The notes beneath the pieces are model-generated. The model did not search any database. It was not told where the DNA came from and was given only the letters and a program-made list of their open reading frames with translations. From positions 3,596,001-3,660,000 of the forward strand of contig CP126200.1 of NCBI GenBank assembly GCA_030272155.1: a DNA stretch of 64,000 nucleotides. The letters run 5' to 3'. This document shows, piece after piece, positions 1 through 28,143 of the stretch (position 1 is the stretch's first letter; every line of letters starts with the position of its first letter). The position numbers and the translations under genes were made by a program. The DNA is from Tetradesmus obliquus. Its lineage: Eukaryota > Chlorophyta > Chlorophyceae > Sphaeropleales > Scenedesmaceae.

Positions 1-88
1 CAGCTGCAGCAGCGTCGCGCGGACGGTCTGTTACTGCACCGGAAGCGGCTTTCTTGAACAGTGACTAAGTTAGTGGCGGCAACTGCAG

Positions 89-926
89 AGTGCTTGGGGC
101 CTTCAGAGCAGTGGCAGGTGGAGCAGTGCACATCTGTACAGACTTACATAGACGCATGTCAGACCAGCTCGGCTGTGCTCTCGCTGAATCGGCCCTTATC
201 ATAACCCTCCAGCAGCTCTGTAAAATATAACATTTTTTTCTCAAGAGCCGTACCTTCGCAGAGCCAGGCGTGCATCCTGCCATTTCAAGCCAACCAAGCG
301 TGTATGTATCTTGGTGCATGCTGCAGGCGAGAAGTGCCTGGGTGAGCCGCCGGTGCAGCAGTACCTGTGGAGTGGCAAGACACGGCTCAACGCAGCAGTG
401 CCTATCAGCACACCAGAAGGCGGCAGCAGCAGCACACTGCTAGGGGACACAAAGCGCAGCCAGTGGGCACAGGTTGCAGACAGCAACATGTACACTACTT
501 CAGCGCAGGTGGGGTGCGGAGGAGCGCAGTTGTTCAGTCGTTGTTTTGCGCATTATATGGTTGCATGCTGTTTGGCGGTTGTGAGTGGAATCTGGCGCAG
601 TCATGTGCATGCAGGCAACTCACTTCTGGCCCCAGCTGCTGCTGACCATAGCGACAGCAGCAGCAGTAGCAGCAGGATAACAGCCTTGCATGTCAGCCGC
701 ATCATCATGAATGCGTGCAAGAACCTGCGTGCCATGTGCTGTTTGCCTTGTGCAGGTGGCTGCCAGCAGTGCGGCGCTGCAGGCTGGTACAAACCCTGCA
801 GCCTGCCAGACAGCCAAGTGCGTGCCAGCCAGCGAGGATGGGCCTGCACCAGTGGGCAGGAAGGCAGCCGGGCAGTTTGCTGCTGAGCTGGACAAGAACT
901 ACCATGCAATAGGCCTCAGGAAGTAG
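89..926 (+). CDS. 3' end of an unrecognised gene (partial)
   Basis: Three exons can be joined in phase: 89-219, 327-508 and 756-926, ending in TAG. Acceptors at 88, 326 and 755 are all CTGCAG or TGCAG, and donors are GTAAAA and GTGGGG. About 160 residues are visible. They include a moderately hydrophobic stretch (SALIITLQQL), then EKCLGEPPVQQYLWSGKTRL, a Ser/Gly linker and a basic end (HAIGLRK). No catalytic or binding motif is recognised and no family is proposed. Upstream exons lie outside the window. The first 60 bases are open in one frame, but joining them would need a 28-nt intron, so they were left out. Certainty is fair for the last two exons and lower for 89-219. Confidence 0.5.
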
Positions 927-2662
927 CTGCTGCTGCTGCTGCTGGAGATGGGCGATGCCGAGTGTGTCGTAGGTGGCGGCAAGGGCAGCAGCAGAAGATC
1001 AGCAACATGGGCAGTGCAGCGGCGAATGCCTTGCGCCAATTGGTGCGGGGCTTCGGCACTGGCAGCAGCAGCAGCAGCAACATGGTTTGGGCATGCGAAC
1101 AAGGATAGCTTGTGTTGATACCACAGTCTTTGAAACAGACTTCTGCAGCCTGTGAGGCATGTACGTTGCACATACGTGCAGTACGCGTGTGTGGAGAATG
1201 GGCTAGCATGGCCTCAAGCTTCCTGCAGCTTTGCTTGTGCCACACCAGTGGTTCACCCGTCGCAGGACAGCCCGACGGTAGGCATCTGGTTGTTCAATAT
1301 GCCTGCATGTTAGGGCAGCACGGCGTGCTGCTGCGTCCTCATGCTGCTGCAGCTGTCGTTGTGCTTCAACTCCAGGGTTCAGCAATGAGCAACACCCTCG
1401 TGCATGCGTCATTGGGTTTGATCTGCTATGGTTGTGGTTCGAACGGAGCGCTGTTGAATGCAGCAGATCCGGGGAAGTGTTGTGTATGTCACCATCGTGT
1501 TACCAGTGTCCGCATATGACACTTGTATGACATGATATGTGCGAACACCAAGCCACAGCGACAGCACCATGCTGGCTGACTGATGACAGCCTGCAGCAGC
1601 TTGCTCAACAAAATGCTGCTGGGCCATCTTTTTCGCGTCATGACAGCTGGGATATTTTCACGATGTTTGCATTGCGCATTGACAGCACATATTACCATCG
1701 CCCATATTACAACAATAAGAGTGTGTACGCATGTTTACAAGGAGTTTACATGTGTTGACGCTACATGCAGCTGCAGCACAACAATACCACGCTTGTACAT
1801 ATGCACACCTTCTAAATATTCCCATGAACCAGCTGCCACTGGCGTCACAGGTACGAGAAAAACATGGATGTTTGCTGTGCATGACTGGCGGCGGAGCTGT
1901 GACAGTAGGAGGGAAGTTAATGCCACCCTGCAAGCCTGGTGCAGCAGCATGCTGCACAGCAGTACATGTACTGCGGTGCAAGTACATCCATCTCGGCAGT
2001 ACAGAACCTCCTCAGGGCGCCAGCAGCCGGCATATCTTGCAAAGATTTTGGTTTAATCCTTTCACAATGCGTTCAGCGCAGCTACTGCCTGTCATGTGAC
2101 ATGTGACACAGTCGAGTGCAACATCCGATGCTCGACAGGGCCGCAAGACGCTTTCGCATGAGGGAAACAAAGTTACCGACACATATCACGTTTAATTGTA
2201 TTTATAAGGGCTGTGACTGCAAGTCTCCTTTGTGCAAGCGGGAAAAGAGCTGCTCCCGCCTAAATGCACACAACGCTGCATGAACGCATTATACGCCCAT
2301 GACAAGCAAAACACAATGATTGGTGCGACAGACATAGCAGCACCAATTTCTGCTTCTGAGACGGCCAGTTTTCAGCAGCAGCCTCTTCCCTCTGCTTGCA
2401 CTGCATAGGGCCACCTGGGAGGTGCATGCACAGCTGCAGTGTGCTCCTGGCAACCATATAAGCCTTATGCCAGGGCCGCAGGGCTGCCTGCGCACATCAA
2501 CATGGCATCACAGCGATGATGCGGCAGCCTGTTACATAGTGGCTAGGCTACGCCTGCTGGACTTCCAGGCAAGTTGCAATTTAAGTGCTTGCTCATGTTT
2601 CAGTAGGCACCATACACAACCCCGTGTATACCAAAGCAATCTACCAACAAACCAAAAGCAAA
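927..2662. other. Intergenic region, no supported gene
   Basis: No exon chain with matching splice phases was found on either strand. Short CAG tracts occur near 1060-1080. The last few hundred bases are presumably promoter and 5' UTR of the gene starting at 2663. Nothing else is visible. Confidence 0.4.
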
Positions 2663-4160
2663 ATGTTCTGCCCACTTTCTCCTGCTGCAAAGAAGCACAA
2701 CTTCTTCCGCCGGAGGGGCGCTGTGACCTCTGGGTCTGCCTTCATGGCTGATGCATGCCTCCTATTTGTCCTTGCCTTGTGCATGGGCGCCGCTGCTGTC
2801 GCTCCCTCCCTATCCATCCATGCCAGCTGGATTCCTGAGCCCGTCTCAGGCTTTCTGAGTGGCCCCTGGGTGCTCATCCTCATGGTTGCAGCAATGCTCA
2901 TTGCTTGCGCCAAGCTCGTGTCGCTGTTCGTTTCTCGCAGGGCATGTGGAAACAGCAGCTGCCCGCCAGTCACATGGCAGCCCAAGGGCAGCACTCGCAA
3001 CACATACCAGCGCCTTGCCAACTGCAGCTACATCTCCAACGCTGGTCGTATCCAAAGCAGCGGCAGGTATGCAACAGGCTAGCTGACTAGCAGCTGCAGC
3101 AATGCGTGGCTTGCTTTCGTGGCAGGGAACCAGCAATGGCTGCAAATAGTGCAACAGAACATCCTGCTGCAACGGCAAAAAAGCTGTTGCAATACCACAT
3201 CTTACCGTCACCCCAGCTACTGCTGCTTTACTGCTCACTTCGGCAACCACTGGCTTGCTGTGGGCCAGTGACTGCAGCAGCAATACAACAACACATGCAA
3301 TGCTGCACAACACAACATCGACTTCTCCACCTGGCGTATGTGCAGCTTCGCTCACCGCACAGCTGCAGCTGCAAGCGGCCACCTTTGCTGCTGTCCATTA
3401 CACCTTCTCAACGTCTTGTGTTGCCTGGTGCCTGGCGCCTGCGATCACGCTGCTGCCTTGCAGTGTGCCTGCTGACCTCACTGTGTACGTCAGCACCAAG
3501 GCCCCAGTCTGCCCTGACATGCCCAAGCAGCGCGCAGTGCTGTGCATGCCCAGGGCCCCTCCCTCCCTGTTTGCTGGCATGTCTGGTGTGTGCAGCAGCA
3601 GTGACAAGGCGATGGCAAGCAGGTGAGAGGCCGTGCCTGTGTGGCTAGTTTTTTTGCATCAGCTGCCTGTAAATTCAGGGACTGCCGGTGGCTATGCATG
3701 GCACAGATGTACTGCATGCTGCCAAGCCGCCTGTACAGCAGCTGTCATAGCCGCTAGTTGGCACTCGCTTGTACTGTGTTGCGGCTGACCTGACCTGCTG
3801 TGCTGCCGACTGCTCCCCCGCAGTGACATGTCCTACCTGAGCCGAGAGCAGCTGCTGCAGCACATCAACACACTGCAGGCTGACAACATCCACCTCGCCA
3901 CCAAGGTCAGCACCCTGCAGGGGCAGCTGAGCAGCATGGGCAGCACTGGCAGCAGGGTCAAGGTGATCAGCGCCCGGCTGGAGGCGCACAGGTGGCAGGC
4001 AGCGTTTACAGCACTGAAGGGGCAGGCAGCACCAAACAAGGAGTCCAAGGCGGCAGGCCAGCAGCAGCAGCAGCAGCAGCCAGAGCAGCACGCCTGGCAC
4101 AGGTGGCAGGCAGCGTTTGCAGAGCTGGAAGGGCAGGCAGAGCCATGTTTTGCAATCTGA
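2663..4160 (+). CDS. Small two-helix membrane protein with coiled-coil tail, unknown function
   Basis: Three exons, 2663-3066, 3464-3622 and 3824-4160, join with matching phase-2 junctions (AG|T twice) and give 299 residues. The first ATG of the open frame is the start. Residues about 30-50 (LLFVLALCMGAAAVAPSL) and 70-92 (VLILMVAAMLIACAKLVSLF) are hydrophobic and probably span the membrane. A Cys-containing linker follows. The last exon opens with a heptad-like stretch (LSREQLLQHINTLQADNIHL) and ends with a short poly-Gln run between two near-copies of RWQAAF. No family is recognised. It may be lineage-specific. The intron-exon structure is well supported, the function is not. Confidence 0.6.
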
Positions 4161-4856
4161 GTCAACAGCAGCAACAGCAGCAGTGTGCAGCAACAGACAC
4201 CGGCGACAACAATCCAGCAAGGTGGGCACCATGACAGCAACTCGCTTGTGCATATGCAGTTTGCTGTGTCTGGAGCATGCTTTTATGCTGCCTTCAACAC
4301 GCTTGCATGACGCTTCTTGCTTGCATGTAGTATTGTGTGTCTGACTGAATTCCTGATGCCTGCAACTGTTTTGACACCTTTGCTTGGTGTCTGCTGGCGT
4401 CACTATCTCGGCTTCATCTGCCCCAACACGCTGGAGCACAACAACCTCAACACTGAAGGCAGCACAAGCCACCAGGAACAGCACCATCAACACCAAGGTA
4501 GGTGCAGTGGCGCCGGCTAACTTCATCATGATATGAATATTCCCAAGTTTCGGCTGGGTTGTGTAGGGAGTGTGTGTGCCTTGCCTTATGTTTTGCTTTT
4601 ATGCTGCCTTGGTCGTGCTTGACGCCCCGCAACCAAATGGTGTGTGTGGTGATGGCGGCTGATTGCTCAGACCTACTTACACCTTGGTAGGTGCACTAAC
4701 ACCTGGCTGCACCCCTGCTGATGCTTTTTGCTGCACCTGCTGACGTCGCCACCTGCCCTGACACGCCCAAGCACGAGCTCAACATTGAAGACAGCACAAG
4801 GTGGATCACCAGCAGCAGCAGCAGTTGAAGCTAGTATCAGCAGCAGCCACATCATT

Positions 4857-4895
<39 letters not shown>

Positions 4896-6562
4896 TGACA
4901 GCCATCAACAGCAGCTGGGCAGGCGTAACTGTTTGCTGTTGTCGGCGCACCTCGCTCGTGCATGTGCTGTGCATCCCTGACTTGATTGCTTCCATGCTGC
5001 CTGCATCAACATCAAGTTAGCAGCCACTGACAACTTTCATGCTGCCTGCTTGTTGGTTGCATGTACACCCAAAAACAAAGCAAGCGTGAGGTGTGAGGCC
5101 ATGCAAGCGTCATTGGGTGGCAAGTTCCTGACGGTTGTGGTCGGTTACTGCGCCTGGCCGGCTCCGCAAGCCCTGCCTCTGACATGACCACCAGCACGTC
5201 CACCCTGCAGCACACTTGTGTCCTGGAGAGTGTGGAGGAAGGCTGCTGTGTGTTTCGGTGTGAGAGACCTGCTGATGTGGTTCAGCGTGGGGGTGCCAGT
5301 GACGCTCGCTGCAGTCACTGTTCAGTGGCCATTTTTTGGGAAGTCGAAGGGTGATGGAACATGTATAATTGACATGACCAGCAGCAGGTCCACCATGCAG
5401 TGACATCAGCGGCACACTCGGGTGCTGGTTTATGTGGAAGCCTGCCGTGTGTCCCTGTTTGGTTATAAGATTTGTTTCTGTGGTTTTGTGTGTGGTTTTG
5501 TGCAGGGGTGCTTGTGCAGTGCAGTTTGTCACCACGCTAGATCGTAGAAGCCAGTGATGGTCACTGGCCCGTCTGTGGGGAATCCAACTTCAAGGTTGAT
5601 GGAACATGTGGTTGCCGGATGAGCCTGACACGGCTCGGAAACGGGCGATGTTCCCGTGGTGTAACAAATAATGTGGTCTGCTGCTGTTACTAAGATTTTG
5701 GGCAAGCAACAGTCTGCACGGGATTTGGGTGCATTTCTGTCACAGCATGATGCTGGCTGGTGAGCAACAGCACACGTGCAAAGGGAATGCGAGCAATCAG
5801 TCATTCGTGTGGATTGCAGGCGTGATGTGACCTCAATTCAAAATACCAGTTACCAAATAAGAGAGGGCCTGAGATGTGGTATATTCACAGCCTGCCAACA
5901 GGCTAATCCACGCAACACAAGACCCTGCAACCATCCCAACATTTTGGCACGTTCGAAACACGCGCATGTACAATTTCACACAACTCGAACAGGTTGAACC
6001 TGCCCCTGCATAGCGGCCCAGCAACAGCAAACACGTGATCTCTGCATTGCTGACATGTCTGGCAGGCCACACAGCAATCCGATTGTGACGGCGCCAGCAG
6101 CAACCAGGACTGCATCAAAGCATGCAAGCAACTAGCCACCTGCAGCTGCCACCATAGCACTGCTGAGCAGGCTCAACAAGCCTGTCTCTGCTGCTGTGCA
6201 TACCTTGTTAGTAACACAAACACGAAAACATGAGACCTGCTTTGCATGTGGCTGACGCAATTGGATGAGCATCGAAAGGCAACACAAATGCTACTGGGTA
6301 AGTGCGGTGCATGTTGGGCAAACATGTATGGTAGCAGCAGATGCTGGCTGCTTCGACAGTCAAGATTCCAAAGGCTGAAACTGAGTAGTTAAAGTACAGT
6401 GTGCTCAAGCATACCTGCACACGCCGACCGGTGCCCTGTACACAAACGACCCCACACAAGTCTTGCAAGCCTGCTCGAACACATGTAAGGCATGCGCTGT
6501 AAGCAACGCATGCACGGCGCAGTGCAGCAACACCCTGCAGGGACACAGGTGCAACAATGTAT
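4161..6562. repeat. Decayed tandem repeats, some resembling exon edges of the upstream gene
   Basis: No intact gene is seen. The stretches 4408-4470 and 4750-4805 resemble each other (CTGCCC..CACG..CTCAAC..TGAAG.CAGCACAAG), and the second also resembles the start of the exon at 3464. Another pair, about 5310-5400 and 5545-5615, shares GTTGATGGAACATG-like and GACATGACCA-like blocks at roughly 235 bp spacing. A (CAG)n tract of about 11 units lies at 4860-4894. The region reads as old, diverged tandem duplications. Confidence 0.45.
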
Positions 6563-7650
6563 GGTAGCGGCACTACTTCAGGGTACAGCGTATGCCTGTA
6601 TCCAGATTGCCTAAGCAGGTTGTTTCTGCAGAATGGAGGGCCCAGGGCGGTGCTACGCTGCTAACCGGCTGGCAAAAGTATGTACACAGCCTTTTGTGCA
6701 AATATGGCGTCAATGTTGCAGTTGCGTCCGGGTCGGCTAAGGAGTGCAAGAATCACATCAGGCGGCAGGTGGCATCCATCTACGCTGATGTGGCGGCTGA
6801 TGCTGCCAAAGGTATCGTTCGACTTTTGGTACTTACGTCACTCACGTGCATAAAACTCATGTTGATTCTATGCGTTTCAAGGCACCTAGGCCATTTTTGT
6901 GTTCAGATTGTCCTTCACGTGGTATCGAGCTCCTGATGCGAGTTCGTCTGCGCTGCTTGTGTGTGCATGCACGTACAAGCAAATATGGTGGCCGTCGGGC
7001 CAATCCTACCACTGTCTGTCCTGCATGCGGTTCTGCTACTGAGACTTTGTCCCACTTTGTTTTGTAGTGTCCTGATACCGCTGATTTGAGGAAATCTATG
7101 TACGCAGAGCTGCGAAGGCTGCCAGGTTGCGCTAAACAACTGCGCACTTTATTGGCCATGACTGACCCCTCTGCCATGGTGTTGCGTTTTGTTTCTGACG
7201 ATGTTTGGGGTGGATCTGGTGTTTGCAGGTTGGCTGCTCGGCTGATTGCTGACTACCTTGTTCTTGCCTGGAATCACAGGAATGTCTGCAAGCGGGATAA
7301 TGAAATAGTGCTCCCTCCCCTTCCCCCTTCGCCTGTTCATTCAGCCGCTCCTGTGGGGCGCGGGGCCGATGGCGACGTTGCTATGGCTTAAATGGTAACA
7401 TGATGATGATGAGGGTAGCGGCACATGCTGGCTGCTTCATCAATCAAGGATCAGAAACCTGAAAAAGAGTAGTCAAGTAGAGCGTTCCCAAGCATACCTA
7501 CCTGCACACAGCAAACACATATGCGGGGCCGGTGCCCTGTGCAAAAACGACTCATACAAATCTTGCAAGCTTGCGTAGGCAAAACACCTGTGAGCCATGT
7601 CGTAGAAACACTGTAACCACTACAGTACAGCAGCACCCTGCAGGCACACA
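6327..7650. repeat. Tandem repeat of about 240 bp, split by a LINE
   Basis: Unit A runs from about 6327 to 6562. Unit B begins at 6563, is interrupted, and resumes at 7414 to about 7650. Both share ATGCTGGCTGCTTC, then AAGCATACCT..CTGCACAC, then CCGGTGCCCTGT.CA.AAACGAC and CTTGCAAGC blocks in the same order. They differ by many point changes, so the duplication is older than the LINE insertion. Confidence 0.7.
6574..7413 (+). mobile_element. 5'-truncated LINE, C-terminal end of the reverse transcriptase ORF
   Basis: The fragment encodes the tail of a LINE ORF2: a basic region, then a Cys/His knuckle CPACGSATETLSHFVL followed by CP. This spacing is typical of the zinc-binding element after the reverse transcriptase domain. 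The coding region ends at about 7391 and is followed by a short ATGATGATGATGAG tail. An 11-bp target-site duplication, GGTAGCGGCAC, flanks it at 6563-6573 and 7414-7424. The endonuclease and polymerase domains are absent. The remaining frame has one frameshift near 6800-6830 and one in-frame stop at 7065-7067, so the copy is dead. An L1-like clade is likely but not proven. Confidence 0.8.
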
Positions 7651-8916
7651 GCTGCCGTAGATCAAGCTGCTCAGCAACTGCACAGCACATATGGCACACG
7701 ACGGCAGGTCATCATCATGCAGCATAACTGCCTGCACCCGCACAACAACTGCCATCTGATAGCACCCTCAAACACATACAGCAGAGTAAGCATGCGCTGC
7801 AACCCTGCATGCCAGTGCTGCATCTGCTGTGAAATAATGGTGCAGTAACTTCTGCTCGCCAACACATTTTGCTGTCATGAGCTCTGTACCATAGACAGCA
7901 GCTTACAGCCTGCAGCACTGCAACTCCGTCAACCCTGCTGCTATGCTGCCATGCTGCCATGCTACGCACCATGCTGCTTGCCAGCTGAGCAAGTGGGTGG
8001 CAAGCAGCAGCACACATACTAACCAAACATTCAACAGGCTCTGCAGCATGGTGAGGCATCTTGTGGGCGCGCCTGCTGCACCCCATGCATGCAGTGTTAG
8101 GAAGGCAGCAAGCCATCAGCAAGGCATGTGCACAGGCCACGTGGAGAAGCAGAGTACCATGCACATTACTGGCTGCATGTACGCGCCAACCAGCCAGGCT
8201 CACAAGCCAACAAGAAAACCCGAGATTTCATCAAGGAAACACAAAAGCATGCGCGTCGCAAGACTGCACCAACACTATATCATGGTGCCTGATAGTGCCC
8301 GACAGTGCACGGCTCCAGCTGCGATAACTGTACACAACCTGGATGCTGAACAACACGGACATCATTCCACACAGTTTTCTTTGCTGGGAGACTCTGTGGG
8401 GCTGAGCAACAACACCTACTGCTGAGATTGTGCGGGTATGCATGCTCGGCATGTTCATCACCAGCCGAACTGTAAAAAAAAACGTCTTGCAGAAGCAACA
8501 TCGTACGACTGACACCATGGATACATCTTGCCCTCCACCAAACCCATGGGCTCAAGTTGAAAAGCAACAGGCACGTGAGTCGAGCATGCGCCACAAACAA
8601 ACCAGCCTACAACTCTTCGGACACAGATATGAAGCACAACCTGCCACATCTGGGCTGTCTATATGTCGTCTTTTGCTGTCTTGCTGCTGCATACGTCAAC
8701 CTCAGGGCAAAGAGGGATCCCGCTGGCACAGAAAATGGCAACTACACATTTCCAAAACTGGGCACCTTGAAGCCAGCTGCTGCTGCTGCTGCTGCTGCTG
8801 ATGATGGTATCCAACGCAGCCGCGACTGCGTACCACGTTGCCCCACTGCTGCCCCATCGCCCTGCGCTGTCTCTCACGCGCATACCCAACACTCCACCCA
8901 TACTTTTTCAACTGCC
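7425..8916. other. Gene-poor stretch and 3' flank of the peroxidase gene
   Basis: The first part completes repeat unit B (to about 7650). The rest has no exon chain with matching phases. The part next to 8917 is probably the 3' UTR of the minus-strand peroxidase gene and includes a short CTG tract at about 8778-8800. Confidence 0.4.
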
Positions 8917-23836
<14,920 letters not shown>

Positions 23837-24386
23837 TGTATCGTACGAGAGAGGCGGACGGCGATCAGCGGTGCATCTGCAGCGAATGGCTTGCTGATAA
23901 AGATCTTTGAGAGCAACAGCCTGATGCCGTAAGCAAGCCGCCACACATGAAACACAGTAGCAGTCAAAAATAAAGTGGTTGTTGCCGTGTGCAGTCACGC
24001 CATGACTCGAGCTTCGAAGGGGCGCCTTTGCGCCTTCGAGTGTGGTGCAGCTCCAAGGTTTTTACATTGGATTGTTACCTTGCTCGTCGACGGTTGCACC
24101 TGAACAGCCAGTGTAGCTGAAGGAACGCTAGTTAAGCTTGTTTGTAATAGCTCCGACGTTGCAGGCTTTTGTGTGCGCCCCAGCCGTACGCCGACTCGGC
24201 ATCAAGCTTCGAAGGGGCCACGCACGCTCAAAGCGGGAACCTCCCCGCCTCCCTCTCCATTGAATTTCCTGAATCAACCTTTTTCAGTTGCACGTCCGGA
24301 GCCCAGATTGATTGCAGGCACCGGCGTGCTATGTAGCAGCAGCTTCAGCACAATAGCTTCTCCCTGCTGCTGGGCCCAACACCACC
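23837..24386. promoter_or_regulatory. Divergent promoter region between the peroxidase and U-box genes
   Basis: The two genes start 550 bp apart on opposite strands. A near-palindrome, TTCGAAGGGGCGCC then GCGCCTTCGA, lies at about 24011-24041. The motif AGCTTCGAAGGGGC occurs twice, at about 24010 and 24206. A shared cis-element is an inference from the repetition. Confidence 0.4.
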
Positions 24387-25147
24387 ATGGCTAGGAGCTC
24401 CAGCGATTGTTCCAGCTTACCCCCGCCTGATCTGCTGTGCCCCATTACGAAGAAGCTGTTAAGGGACCCCGTGATTCTGCTGGAGTCTGGGCACACATAT
24501 GATAACAAAGCGATAGTGAGTGGGCAATGAAGCAGCGCCTGCTGCTGCCACAGCTAACCTATGTACCTCTGCTGGTTTGCTGCATCACAGTCACTGCTCA
24601 GTGCCTTCCCTCGCTGCTGATTGCATGCCAAATGTCCTGCTTGCATCAAACCTGAGACTTTGTGTATTTGTTTGTACATGTGCAGCAAGGATGGCTCAAC
24701 CTGACAGGACCAAAGCGGGACCCCCTCACAGGTAGCTGCAGTATGCTTGCTACATTTGCATGCGGTTGGATTGAGATGTAAAGCACAAACAGTGTGCAAG
24801 ATAGTGGTAGCTGCAGCATGCATGGTGTTAGCGCCGGACATAGCGAACCTGTACAGGACATGCGCCATCCTGACACAATGCACACATGACGCAACATGCA
24901 CAGTTGCATCATAAGTCCGTCTAGCGCACAATCAGCAGTGAGCTTGCATGCCCTGAGGTTATTTCAGCAGCAGTTACTACAAGTGCAGACGGCGGCGGTG
25001 CTTAGGCACACCCCCTCCCTGCCTGCGCTTCGCTTGCTGCATACTTGGCAGCTGTGTTTCTACAGCCCTTTTACCGCCACTTGCTTGCAAAAAGTAGACA
25101 CTTTCAACAGACATACAGCGCATGCATGCTGGCCAAGCATACCTCTG

Positions 25148-25202
<55 letters not shown>

Positions 25203-26150
25203 GCTGTCGCCCCTGCAGGCCAAGCGCTCACAAGCGCAGTGCTGGTGCCCAATGTGGTTATCAAGAAGATGGTTGACACGTGGCTGTCTCAGCACCCAGA
25301 GCCCGCCAGCTGCACAGGCAGCCCACCACTCAGCCCACCACTCAGCCCACCAGCCAGCCGCCCAGTCAGCCCACCACCACCAGCAGCAGCAGCAGGGCAG
25401 CCCCAGGCGCAGCAGCAGCAGCAGCAGCAGGTGGCAGCAGCAAGGAGGCCACTCACGCCGCCGCCACGCTTGGGCGCCAGCAGCAGCGCCCCACCAGGCG
25501 CTGCTGCTGATAAGCTTTGCTTGGGCCTGCCTGCACTGTCAGCAGCAGAGGCTTTCTTATCATCACCCAAAAGCCCCAAACGCCTCTCAGCAGCAGCAGC
25601 AGCGGATGCAGGTGCAGCTGCAGCAGATGCAGGCAGCGATGGTGCGGATGGGAGTGAAGCAAGCAGCACAGTCAGCAGCACTATTGGTGTGCCGCTTCCG
25701 GTGTGTGGATTTGCCTCCAGTGACCAGCCGCACCCGCTGCCAGTGATACGGCGCGCCTCACCATCTATTGCTGCGTCAGATGTGACTGTGTCTTCGTCTT
25801 GGAGGATCCCTGCTGCTGCTGCTTCTGCTGCTGCTTCTGCTTCTGCTGATGGTGCTGCACAGCCTGCAACCAGTGCAAGCGCAGGCAGGGCAGCAGCAGC
25901 AGCAGCAGAAGACGGGGCAGGCTCAAGGGTGCGCAGCGCACAGCAGCAGCCAGGCAGAGCACATACACCACCACCTGCCGCTGTTGGCAGGGGTGCAGCA
26001 GCAGCAAAAGCAACGGGAGGGCAAGGTGCAAGCAGCGGCACAACCTTATTATCTGATACTGCACGCTGCCGCAGCCCCCCAGCTGAGTATGCGGCCGCAC
26101 AAGCAACCCTGCACCAACAGCAACAGCAGCATGCCCCACAGCCACACTAT

Positions 26151-26181
<31 letters not shown>

Positions 26182-26399
26182 GAGCGTTTCAGGCAGAGCC
26201 AGCAGGGCTCAATGATGCTGGTGAGATCAACGAGATCAATTATGACAATGGTGGTGCACTGACGGAGTCGCAGTCTGCAGCGCTGCGTGTGCTGTCAGCA
26301 GCAGCAGCCAGGGCCATGCGGGCAGCTGCCAGCCGCAACACCCCAGGCGGCTCTGACAGCTCCAGCACACCTCCCGTTGTACCAGAGCCTGCCAACCAC

Positions 26400-26442
<43 letters not shown>

Positions 26443-26454
26443 GAGGACCGTACC

Positions 26455-26490
<36 letters not shown>

Positions 26491-26941
26491 GCACGCCCTC
26501 TGTGTCGCCGCTATCCCCTCGGCTGCCCCTCTCGCAGCGCAGCTCAGCAAGGCCCCCAGCCTCGCCCCGCAGATCAGCCCTGCAGACACAAAACAGTTCC
26601 CTGGGATCTGCATTCCAGGCAGTGCAAGCCAGTGCGCAGCAAATGGAGGCAAGACAGCAGTCCCCGCAGCAGAGGCGGCAAGCGGCAGTGGCTAGGGCGC
26701 AGCAGCTAGGGCAGGAGCTGCTGCGGCAGGGGCAGCTGCGGCAGCAGGCGGAGCTGATGGCAGCCGCAGATGCTGCTGCTGAGGCGACGACGCAGCGGGT
26801 GATGGCGTCTGCTGCTGCGGCGGCGGCGGCGGCGGCAGCTGCAAAGGCACCTGAAGCAGACCAAGCGCACCAGGCGTGTGGCCTCAATCAACGAGAGGTG
26901 GACGCTGCTGCTGAGGATGTGTACAGAGACAGCCAAAATCA

Positions 26942-26991
<50 letters not shown>

Positions 26992-27249
26992 CTGGTAATG
27001 TCTGTGGTGCCCCCAGAAGGGCTGATGCAGCCACCCCTTGCAGTGCCCCTGGCAGCATCTGCAGCGACGATGTTGCCCCTGCGGCATGCAGCGCAACAGG
27101 GACATCAGAGATCGAGTTTGCAGCTGCAGTACACCCGGCTGCTGCTGATGAACATGATAATTTCGATGACAGGAGCCAGCAGCACTGGCAGCAGCAGCAG
27201 CACAAGGGTAATGTCGTCAGTGAGCTGCACCCGCCGCCTAGCCTAACAC

Positions 27250-27289
<40 letters not shown>

Positions 27290-27348
27290 CTGGCAGCAGC
27301 AGCAGGGTGATGTTGTTGGTGAGCCCCACCCAGCGCCAAACCTAACAC

Positions 27349-27380
<32 letters not shown>

Positions 27381-28107
27381 GGTGCCTGGCTGCAGCACCA
27401 TGGTGCCGTCAACAGCGTGGATCATACCTCTGCCTTCTTTGCTGCTGGCCTCACTCTGCCTGGCCTGGAGTCTGCTGCATTCCCCTCTTGGGACAGTGCT
27501 GCAGTGCCCGGCAGCAGCAGCAGCAGCAGGCCACACACTGCTGCCACACACGCCACGCAGAGCAGTGTGGGCCCTGGCCCGGGCGATGCGTATAACAACA
27601 TGGCGCAGCAGCAGCAGCAGCAGCAGCAGCTGCTGCAGCACTACCAGCAGCATCAGCAGTGTGGAAGGGTAGCAGCGGGTGGAGCTGGAAGTGGCAGTGT
27701 TAGCCCCTTCAGCAGTGCCCTGTACAGCAGCAGCATGTCGAGGGGTGGTTACGACGGTGCGGCTGCTGCTGCTGGTGGGGCCGGCCCCAGCCATCCAGAC
27801 ATGGCATACCAGCACTCTGCTGCAGCAGCAGCAGCAGGGTCCAGGGTGCAGTTGCCAAGGGCAGCTGCGCGTCACTTTCAGCTGGAAGGCATTGGGGAAG
27901 TAAGGGAAGAGGAGGCGGCATTCATCATGCAGCACTTACAGCAGCAGCAGCAGCAGCAGGAGCAGCAGCAGCAGCGCGGTGCAATGCAGCAAGGGGATGC
28001 ATATGCATATGATGCTGAGAGCGGGCTGCGCAGTGGTGGGATGCAGCAGCAGCAGCAGCAGCAGGCGTGGCCTGGCGTGGAAGCAAGCTGGCAAGCAGCA
28101 GGGCCTG

Positions 28108-28143
<36 letters not shown>

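Noticed and set aside
1-60. Extra upstream exon of the left-edge gene (frame reading SCSSVARTVCYCTGSGFLE)
   Set aside because: Joining it to the exon at 89 would need a 28-nt intron, far shorter than any other intron here.
1112-2100. Overlapping 100-150 codon frames
   Set aside because: Cys/His-rich composition typical of random GC-rich frames. No acceptor-donor pairs keep a frame and no motif is present.
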